Assembly: GCA_003151655.1 (NCBI GenBank)
Contig: PLYB01000116.1
Coordinates: forward strand, 33,399-48,290
Direction of reading: 5' to 3'
Length of the DNA stretch: 14,892 nt
DNA from: Gallionellaceae bacterium
GTDB lineage: Bacteria > Pseudomonadota > Gammaproteobacteria > Burkholderiales > Gallionellaceae
Under the pieces are notes generated by a model, which was given only the letters and a program-made list of their open reading frames with translations, was not told the DNA's origin and did not search any database. Shown one piece after another: positions 6,825 through 12,644 of this stretch (within the stretch, counting starts at the first letter, position 1; every line of letters begins with the position of its first letter). A program made the position numbers and the translations under genes.

Positions 6825-7571
6825 ATGCCTGATCAAGATTTAAACCCGATGGAAGTAATGCCAGCACTCTCTGACAAGGAGATGGATGAGCTCGACAGCT
6901 TTTTGATGTCCGATGCCACATCCAATGAAGTAATGATGCTGGATTGTCTGGACGGATTTCTAACTGCCATCGCTTCCAGTCCCGTGATATTAAAGCCAAG
7001 CGAGTGGCTGCCGAGAGTGTGGGGGCCAACCGATGAAGATGCCCCGACTTTTGATAGCAATGCCCAATCGGAAAGAGTAATTGGCCTGATCACGCGACAC
7101 TTGAATGCCATTATTTGGAATTTACAACAAGAACCCGACCACTTTGAGCCAGTATTTGACCTCCAAGTCTATGTAGACGATGAGCGTGAATATGTCGATG
7201 GCGAAATGTGGGCACATGGATACATGACCGGCATCAATATGCAGCGAGACGGCTGGAAGGCTTTATTTGAATCCAAGCACGGGGTTGAAATATTGCAGCC
7301 AATTCGCTTACTCGGTTCAGCAGAGGTTAGTCCAGAAGAGGAAGAGCTTATAAATACGCCTGCTCAGCGCGAAGAGTTGTCTAAACCAATTCCGGCAAGC
7401 GTTGCCTGGATATATAAATTCTGGGCGCCGCAACGTCGTGCCGCAGCAGAACGCACCATGGGCAAAACCTCTGAACATGAAACTCCAAAAATTAGCCGTA
7501 ATGCGCCTTGTTCTTGCGGCAGCGGAAGAAAATTCAAGAAGTGTTGCGGTGCATCAACTGACTTGCATTGA
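6825..7571 (+). CDS. YecA/UPF0149 family protein with C-terminal SEC-C zinc motif
   Basis: The 248-residue protein starts at ATG 6825, 2 nt after the preceding stop. Residues about 15-190 match the UPF0149 (YgfB/YecA) pattern: LSDKEMDELDSFLMSD, then MLDCLDGFLTAIASSPVILKPSEWLP, and GEMWAHGYMTGINMQRDGW near 126-144. The last 20 residues (RNAPCSCGSGRKFKKCCG) are a SEC-C motif with the CxC...CC zinc ligands, as found at the SecA C-terminus. In other bacteria YecA-type proteins bind ribosomes or SecB through this motif; the exact role here is unknown. Cytosolic, no signal or span. Full length with no visible damage. Confidence 0.9.
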   Translation: MPDQDLNPMEVMPALSDKEMDELDSFLMSDATSNEVMMLDCLDGFLTAIASSPVILKPSEWLPRVWGPTDEDAPTFDSNAQSERVIGLITRHLNAIIWNLQQEPDHFEPVFDLQVYVDDEREYVDGEMWAHGYMTGINMQRDGWKALFESKHGVEILQPIRLLGSAEVSPEEEELINTPAQREELSKPIPASVAWIYKFWAPQRRAAAERTMGKTSEHETPKISRNAPCSCGSGRKFKKCCGASTDLH

Positions 7572-7647
7572 TGTTTAACTAAATGAAATGCTACTAAAGT
7601 TTTTACATCACGCAGCCAATTCAAACAGGAAGCCAACAAGCCTGCCG

Positions 7648-7881
7648 ATGAAGGTCATTACAATATTATTGACCTTAATCGTAGTCGGTTTGATTCTAGT
7701 TCTTGCGGCAGTGCTATTTATTTACATCGCAATAGGCGCTGCGTTCGTGTTCGGGTATTTCTGGTGGAAAACCCGAAACCTGAGAAAGAAAATGCGAAGT
7801 GCTCCACCTCAACAATCACCACAAGACGAATTGATAATTGAAGGCGAAGTAATTTGCGAGACAAAGGAGCAATTGAAGTGA
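7648..7881 (+). CDS. Small single-span membrane protein, function unknown
   Basis: From ATG 7648 the product is 77 residues. One long hydrophobic stretch, residues about 3-38 (VITILLTLIVVGLILVLAAV and on to FGYFWW), is followed by a basic stop-transfer segment KTRNLRKKMR and a polar tail ending in IIEGEVICETKEQ. The long span could also fold as two short helices. An alternative start at ATG 7588 adds 20 residues (MLLKFLHHAANSNRKPTSLP) that look less like a membrane-protein N-terminus. Neither start has a clear ribosome site, although AGGAAG lies at 7627-7632. I recognise the general form, a short membrane protein with a charged tail ending in EGEV, from hypothetical proteobacterial proteins, but no function is known to me. 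It follows yecA on the same strand after 76 nt. Confidence 0.6.
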   Translation: MKVITILLTLIVVGLILVLAAVLFIYIAIGAAFVFGYFWWKTRNLRKKMRSAPPQQSPQDELIIEGEVICETKEQLK

Positions 7882-8172
7882 CCGGCACTTCGGTTGCGCG
7901 TAATAAACTCCACGCACAAAAATACTGATCATCGCCGAATCGCCGGTTATCAAGACAATCCAAAGTGACCAGTTCTCGGCCTTAGAACACATTGGGAATT
8001 TTTGGAACTAAGCTGGTTTTAATATCCGGTTCTGATATTTTCGAACACTTTTAACCAAATTTGCCATTGAGCTACTCGGATTAATTGCCCAATACCGGAC
8101 GCTCGCCAAGTGCAGGTTTCGAGACGGTAATAATATTGCGGGGACTATAACTTAATTGTTGTAAGCGAAATC
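7882..8172. other. Intergenic region between convergent genes
   Basis: This stretch separates the small membrane-protein gene (+) from the Sel1-repeat gene (-). It is moderately AT-rich. I found no convincing stem followed by a T-run on either strand, no RNA gene and no plausible short ORF with a ribosome site. Confidence 0.5.
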
Positions 8173-10401
8173 TCAACGCCCAATAGCCTTCAGATTCTCC
8201 TGAGCTGTTACGTATCCTTGAGCGGACGCTTTCCGAAACCACTCTACTGCCATTTCAACGTTTTTAGAAACGCCAAACCCGTTCAAATACATGTAGCCCA
8301 AACGGTTTTGTGCAAGAGCATTTCCTTGAACCGCAGCTTTCCGATACCACTCCACCGCGGTTTCATCGTCTTTAGAAACACCAAGCCCCATCGCATACAT
8401 GCCACCAAGATTGGTTTGAGCATCAGCATATCCTTGAATTGCTGCTTTTCGAAACCACTCCACAGCTGATTCATCGTCTTTAGACACACCAAGTCCGCTC
8501 GCATACATATTGCCCAGACCGAATTGTGCAGCAGCATCTCCTTGCTCGGCTGCTTTTCGATACCATTTCACTGCTGTTTTATCGTCTTTTTTAACGCCCA
8601 GCCCGTTTGCATATACCAAGCCAAGATTCAATTGAGCGCTTGCAAATCCTTGGGCAGCTGATTTCTGATACCACTCCACGGCTGCTTCAGTATCTTTAGA
8701 AACACCCAGCCCACTCGCATACGCGATACCAAGATTGAATTGTGCAAGAGCATTTCCCTGAACCGCAGATTTCCGAAACCATATCACCGCAGTTTCAGCG
8801 TCTTTAGACACACCAAGTCCGCTCGCATACATGTAGCCTAGAGCGTGTTGTGCGGCAGCATCTCCTTGGTCAGCGGCTTTCCGGTACCATTCCACTGCTG
8901 TTTTATCGTCTTTAGAAACACCTAGCCCATTCGCATACATGTAACCCAGACGGTATTGGGCACCAGCCTCTCCTTGGTTAGCTGATTTCTGATACCACTC
9001 CACAGCGGCTTCGTTGTCTTTAGAAACGCCCAGCCCACTCGCATACATGGTACCAAGATTGAGTTGCGCCAATTCGTTGTCCTGTGTGGCTGATTTTTGA
9101 AATAATTCAAATGCTTTATGATCGTCTTTATTAACCCCAAGCCCACTCTTATACATGCTACCAAGGGCATTTTGTCCATAAGCATTATTTTGGTCAGCCG
9201 ATTTTTGAATTAGCTCCATCCCTTTTACATAGTCCTTTTCGATGCCTAAGCCAAACATATATAAAGTTCCCAGTCTGCTTTGCGCCCTTGCATTTCCTTG
9301 ATTTGCGAGAGGACTAACTATTTCAAATACCTTGGCATAATCTTTAGAAAATCCTACGCTCCCATAATAATATTTATCCGCAAGGTTTAATTGAGCATCC
9401 ATTTCCATTGCGCTTTGAATGGCCGCAATTTTTTCTTGTACCGCTAGGCGATGGCTTCCATTTGGATATTTATCTAAATAGCTTTGAGGGACTTTCAAAT
9501 CTTCACTCGTCTGAACTTTTTGCCACAGATCCTGTTCTTCTTTTGCTGCACGGTCATTTTGTAGCTTGTTCATGCGGACAGAGGCTAAAGCGGCAAAGCG
9601 TCCATTGTGATAATCTTTTAGGTAGATACCGAAGCTGCCTTCAGTGTTATCTTGCTGTGCTTTTTCCCATGTTTGTTGCTCCAGCTGATCAGATGCAGTC
9701 TGAGCTGCATCTTTGAGTTTCTTGATACGAGCTTTAGCCAAAGGACGGTATTTCCCCTTGGGATAGGTATCGAGATAAACTTGATAATCATCTACCGTAT
9801 TTCCCTTTTGTGCTTCAGCCCATAGAACAGCATCTGGATCATTTTGATTTATTTTTGTTTGTGACTCTTCTGAAAGGGCGATTGCTCCGCTAAGTTCTTT
9901 TAATTTATTCACAACTTGTGCCGCACTACATTTTTCACAAGGAGACGATTTCGAGTACACAACCTTGTTATCAAAAATATTCTGAATGCTCAACGCCAAG
10001 AAGTAGATTCCATCTTGCTTGGTGACATTGGCTGTTGCGATCAATTCTGCTTGAAATGCCTCTGCGATATTTTGCATGCATCGTGTCTCATCGCATTCTT
10101 TATGGGCTGTATTCTGAGACTCTTTTAAGAATATCTGGTGTGCTTTCTGTGAGACTTGTTCACCTGAAAATACGTCATACTTCTGCTGTAGCCATTCTAC
10201 CAATGCAGTCTCCATTGCACCCGTTAGATTCATGTCTTCTTCCGGCACACGCAGTGGCATTAGAACGAGACGCTCCATTTCTACACGATTGGAAGCCTTG
10301 TGCTTGATTTTTGTTGCGGCTTGAGAATGGTGTGGAATAGCAACAAGAAAGACTACCACCATGATGATGAAGAACAAGTGGCGCAGTTTAGATTTTCTCA
10401 T
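8173..10401 (-). CDS. Exported Sel1-repeat protein with N-terminal CsgG/TolB-N-like domain
   Basis: The 742-residue product starts at an ATG with a good AAGGAAA ribosome site 7-8 nt before it (complement of 10408-10414). Residues 1-28 form a signal peptide (HLFFIIMVVVFLVAIPHHSQA, cut before Ala29), so it is periplasmic or surface exposed. Residues about 42-175 (MERLVLMPL..., ELIATANVTKQDGIYFLALS) look like the small alpha/beta domain of CsgG/TolB-N type, with two cysteine pairs (C103/C108, C155/C158) that may form disulfides. Residues about 190-330 hold three degenerate copies of a W-x-[AV]-[QE]...YL-x-x-YPxGxxxxLA unit. Residues 339-738 are Sel1 repeats: one degenerate copy of 40 residues, then ten of exactly 36. 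Sel1 arrays mediate protein-protein contacts. No partner is obvious from the neighbours. No enzymatic motif is visible. Confidence 0.88.
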   Translation of the reverse strand: MRKSKLRHLFFIIMVVVFLVAIPHHSQAATKIKHKASNRVEMERLVLMPLRVPEEDMNLTGAMETALVEWLQQKYDVFSGEQVSQKAHQIFLKESQNTAHKECDETRCMQNIAEAFQAELIATANVTKQDGIYFLALSIQNIFDNKVVYSKSSPCEKCSAAQVVNKLKELSGAIALSEESQTKINQNDPDAVLWAEAQKGNTVDDYQVYLDTYPKGKYRPLAKARIKKLKDAAQTASDQLEQQTWEKAQQDNTEGSFGIYLKDYHNGRFAALASVRMNKLQNDRAAKEEQDLWQKVQTSEDLKVPQSYLDKYPNGSHRLAVQEKIAAIQSAMEMDAQLNLADKYYYGSVGFSKDYAKVFEIVSPLANQGNARAQSRLGTLYMFGLGIEKDYVKGMELIQKSADQNNAYGQNALGSMYKSGLGVNKDDHKAFELFQKSATQDNELAQLNLGTMYASGLGVSKDNEAAVEWYQKSANQGEAGAQYRLGYMYANGLGVSKDDKTAVEWYRKAADQGDAAAQHALGYMYASGLGVSKDAETAVIWFRKSAVQGNALAQFNLGIAYASGLGVSKDTEAAVEWYQKSAAQGFASAQLNLGLVYANGLGVKKDDKTAVKWYRKAAEQGDAAAQFGLGNMYASGLGVSKDDESAVEWFRKAAIQGYADAQTNLGGMYAMGLGVSKDDETAVEWYRKAAVQGNALAQNRLGYMYLNGFGVSKNVEMAVEWFRKASAQGYVTAQENLKAIGR
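8188..9267 (-). repeat. Ten tandem 108-bp units encoding Sel1 repeats
   Basis: Each unit encodes 36 residues of the form xMYASGLGVSKDDETAVEWY followed by RKAAxQGxAxAQxxLG. The period is exact, with no insertions across all ten units. Units differ at scattered positions, but the central GLGVSKD segment is conserved in most, and the first two and the last are the most divergent. The pattern points to expansion by tandem duplication. Confidence 0.9.
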
Positions 10402-10529
10402 GCTCTATTTCCTTGAGTGATGTGTCTCTAATCCTGGCGGGCTGGAAACATTCTATCTGAAGATTTCATTTTCCTTCTTGCATATGTGCAATAAGAAAAT
10501 CCTTTAAAAGCCCATCGGTGTTTGTCCTA
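10402..10529. other. Divergent intergenic region upstream of the Sel1-repeat gene
   Basis: The Sel1 gene is read leftward from here. A TAGAAT -10-like hexamer lies on the minus strand (complement of 10450-10455), about 50 bp from the start codon, but no good -35 accompanies it. An inverted repeat TTGCA-TATG-TGCAA lies at 10478-10491 and could be an operator. Nothing else is recognisable. Confidence 0.35.
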
Positions 10530-10557
10530 TAGACATCCAAAATAATTACTGTATTCT
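10530..10557 (+). promoter_or_regulatory. Candidate promoter of the riboswitch transcript
   Basis: TAGACA (10530-10535, 5 of 6 consensus) and TATTCT (10552-10557, 4 of 6) are separated by 16 nt. Transcription would begin near 10564, about 35 nt before the first base of the proposed aptamer, which is a sensible distance. No better pair of hexamers was seen between 10440 and 10597. Confidence 0.4.
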
Positions 10558-10597
10558 CTTCGAGTATGCAACCTCTCTGTGGGGAAGCCGATTTTGT

Positions 10598-10696
10598 GCA
10601 ATTGTTCATTTATAAAAGCAAGCCTGTTGAAAAGCAGGGACGCAAAGTTTCCGATCTAAGCGGTAAAACCTATGATAGCGGAGCCGCCGGAATTGT
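10598..10696 (+). promoter_or_regulatory. Class-I cyclic di-GMP riboswitch (GEMM motif) aptamer
   Basis: The core GGGACGCAAAG (10637-10647) is the hallmark of the GEMM-I aptamer. The stem CCTGTT (10623-10628) pairs with AGCAGG (10633-10638) around a GAAA tetraloop. The 11-nt tetraloop receptor is present as TCTAAG (10655-10660) and TATGA (10671-10675), with a C-G to T-A covariation relative to CCUAAG/UAUGG. The P2 base AAA-G-C (10615-10619) pairs with GTTT (10647-10650), leaving G10618 unpaired as in the V. cholerae Vc2 aptamer. Here the two G-C pairs of Vc2 are replaced by A-T pairs. A guanine at this position favours c-di-GMP over the cGAMP-sensing variants, which carry adenine. P3 closes with CCG/CGG (10651-10653, 10679-10681). 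A closing helix P1 may be GCAATT (10598-10603) with AATTGT (10691-10696); this part is the least certain. It lies upstream of a kinase and a GGDEF-EAL gene. Confidence 0.85.
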
Positions 10697-10704
10697 TACT
10701 GGTT

Positions 10705-10734
10705 GCTCTTCTAGTTTAACTCAAGAAGGGGAGC
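10705..10734 (+). promoter_or_regulatory. Putative riboswitch expression platform: Shine-Dalgarno-hiding hairpin
   Basis: GCTCTTCT (10705-10712) can pair with AGGGGAGC (10727-10734), giving 8 bp with two G-T wobbles and a 14-nt loop. The 3' arm contains the strong ribosome site GGGGAG (10728-10733) just before the GTG at 10738. It begins 9 nt after the aptamer. No T-run follows, so control of translation fits better than control of termination. Which ligand state exposes the site cannot be read from the sequence. Confidence 0.45.
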
Positions 10735-10737
10735 GCT

Positions 10738-10938
10738 GTGTCACCCGTAAAACCAACTCCAGAAGTTTTTTCCGCCGATAGCGTCACTCAGAGCAGCCCA
10801 CCCTACAGGTTGCCCAGCAGTTCATCTGTTCCATCGTCTCCAAAAACTCAGGAATTGCGGGCAAGATACGAAGCCTGTTGTACAACCAAGAATGATTTGA
10901 AATCGTCCGATGAGCCTGCACGAGGGGACTTTCACTAA
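10738..10938 (+). CDS. Small ORF behind the c-di-GMP riboswitch, function unknown
   Basis: This 66-codon ORF starts with GTG, 4 nt after GGGGAG. Position and ribosome site suggest it may be the immediate target of the riboswitch. The predicted product is Ser/Pro-rich in its first 35 residues (VTQSSPPYRLPSSSSVPSS) with a charged segment after it (TQELRARYEACC, then KNDLKSSDEPARGDFH). No signal peptide, membrane span or known domain is visible. The composition is low-complexity, so it may equally be a non-coding leader or the remnant of a lost gene. The next gene begins 89 nt later, and I see no feature in that gap. Confidence 0.35.
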   Translation: MSPVKPTPEVFSADSVTQSSPPYRLPSSSSVPSSPKTQELRARYEACCTTKNDLKSSDEPARGDFH

Positions 10939-11027
10939 AAGAAGTGGACTCCTGATGGCTATTCATTTTCGTCCATAACACGATGCTGGAATAGTTTATT
11001 TGGCATTCTTTGCGATGGTTCAGATAA

Positions 11028-12644
11028 ATGAGACCCTACAAGAAATATTTACGATTTCTACTTCCGGCTCTACCCATTATTTTAGGGACTCTGGCGCTGC
11101 TCGGCTGGACTCTGGATATCGCATCACTTAAACAAGGCATTGCTTCAGGTGTTGCCATGAACCCCGCAACCGCGCTGGGATTCATTCTGCTGGGGTTGGA
11201 AGTTTTTCGCTTGCATGCAAGGATTAATAATCCATTGGCCAGCAGAATCGGTCAACTGGCAATATGGATGGTTATCATCGCCTCTGCCATGAAACTTGGC
11301 GATCTTGTGCTGGGTACCTCATTCGGTATCGACCAGCTACTTTTTGCCGCGCAGTTGGATAAATACTTGACTCATCCTAACAGAATGGCACCCAACACTA
11401 CCCTTTGCTTTTTTCTGCTTGGCTGGGCCATGCTATCCCTGCGCAGCCGATCAAAAGCAGCAATTTCCACCGCTCAAGCGCTCACGATGATCCCTGCGCT
11501 GTTCATACCGCTGGCAATTGTTGGTTACATCTATGGCACCGAAAGTTTCTATGGATTGGGTTCCTACATTCCCATGGCGTTCAATACCGCGATTGCCTTT
11601 CTATTTCTTATTGCGGCTATTTTGTTTACTTATCCGCATGATGGATTCATGCGTGTTTTTACCAGTGGTGGCTCTGCGGGTAAGATTGCCCCTATTCTGT
11701 TGCCCGCAACGCTCATCGTTCCGTTTCTGGTGGGGTGGATTACCCTTGCCGTCCTGAATGCAAAACTCATTGACCCGGCACTTGATCACGCACTTTCTGT
11801 GGTTATAAATATCGCGATATTCTTTGCCTTGAGCTACTTCAGTATACGAACTTTATATTTTTCGGATCTGCAACGCCAAAAGGCCGACGCCGAGCAGAAG
11901 CTGGCAGAGCTAAAAGCCGAGGAGTTAAAAATGGCCAAAATAAATGAGGCGTACCTGATCGCCGTCAACAAGGAGTTGGACGATTTTACTTACATTGCCG
12001 CGCACGATCTCAAGGAGCCTTTGCGTGGCATACACAACTATGCAGGTATACTGAAGGAAGACTACGCCGGGCAGATGGATGAGGGTGCCCGGCAATATGT
12101 TAACAGCATACAGCGGCTGGCCGAACGTCTGTCGTTCCTGATTGACCGTCTGCTGGCTTACTCCCGCGTGGGCAGCACGGAGCTTGTCCATGTTCAGATT
12201 GATGTGGATGCCGTCGTTGACGAAGTGGCGGAAGACCTGAACCGTTTATGGACAAAGGAGGGCATCGAACTGCGTCGCAATGGCCGCCTCGGTACGATAA
12301 CAGGCGATGCCACCCGTGTCGGGGAAATATTTCAGAACCTTATTTCAAATGCGGCAAAATATAACGACAAGCCATCGAAATGGATAGAGGTCGGCTGCAA
12401 TCATAGCGGCACTCCCCCGATTTTTTATGTGCGCGATAACGGCATCGGCATTGCGCCGCAACACCACGAAAACGTTTTTCGAATATTCAAACGGCTGCAT
12501 GAGGTTAACAAATATGGCGGGGGAACCGGTGCCGGCCTTACTATCGTCAAAAAGATTATCGAGCGACACGGTGGGCGCATCTGGCTCGAATCCGTGCCGG
12601 GCGAAGGGACGGTGTTTTATTTCACTTTGGGGCGGGAACAATAA
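11028..12644 (+). CDS. Membrane sensor histidine kinase
   Basis: The 538-residue protein starts at ATG 11028 directly after an in-frame TAA; no good ribosome site is visible. Residues 10-275 are hydrophobic with about seven or eight membrane spans. I cannot name this sensory domain with confidence. A coiled coil (about 278-312, QRQKADAEQKLAELKAEELK) leads to the HisKA helix FTYIAAHDLKEPLRG with phospho-acceptor His326. The ATPase domain has an N-box QNLISNAAKYND (436-447), G1 DNGIGI (470-475), an F-box-like FRIFKRLH, and G2 GGGTGAGL (497-504), all intact. The HDLKEPLR form of the H-box is the type shared with phytochrome-like kinases. The gene abuts the response-regulator gene with no spacer, so that protein's REC domain is the likely phosphate acceptor. 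It lies downstream of the c-di-GMP riboswitch on the same strand. Confidence 0.92.
   Translation: MRPYKKYLRFLLPALPIILGTLALLGWTLDIASLKQGIASGVAMNPATALGFILLGLEVFRLHARINNPLASRIGQLAIWMVIIASAMKLGDLVLGTSFGIDQLLFAAQLDKYLTHPNRMAPNTTLCFFLLGWAMLSLRSRSKAAISTAQALTMIPALFIPLAIVGYIYGTESFYGLGSYIPMAFNTAIAFLFLIAAILFTYPHDGFMRVFTSGGSAGKIAPILLPATLIVPFLVGWITLAVLNAKLIDPALDHALSVVINIAIFFALSYFSIRTLYFSDLQRQKADAEQKLAELKAEELKMAKINEAYLIAVNKELDDFTYIAAHDLKEPLRGIHNYAGILKEDYAGQMDEGARQYVNSIQRLAERLSFLIDRLLAYSRVGSTELVHVQIDVDAVVDEVAEDLNRLWTKEGIELRRNGRLGTITGDATRVGEIFQNLISNAAKYNDKPSKWIEVGCNHSGTPPIFYVRDNGIGIAPQHHENVFRIFKRLHEVNKYGGGTGAGLTIVKKIIERHGGRIWLESVPGEGTVFYFTLGREQ

Noticed and set aside
8188..9267. Regularly spaced repeats that might suggest a CRISPR array
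   Set aside because: The period is 108 bp, in frame, and every unit encodes a Sel1 motif; there are no constant repeats with unique spacers.
10755..10771. AACT-CCAGA-AGTT followed by six Ts, as a possible intrinsic terminator after the riboswitch
   Set aside because: The stem has only four A/T-rich pairs and lies inside the small ORF, too weak for a convincing terminator. Worth revisiting if the small ORF proves non-coding.
10566..10781. 71-codon plus-strand open frame over the riboswitch
   Set aside because: It overlaps the structured aptamer, has no ribosome site, and its translation shows no domain; the RNA signal explains the sequence better.
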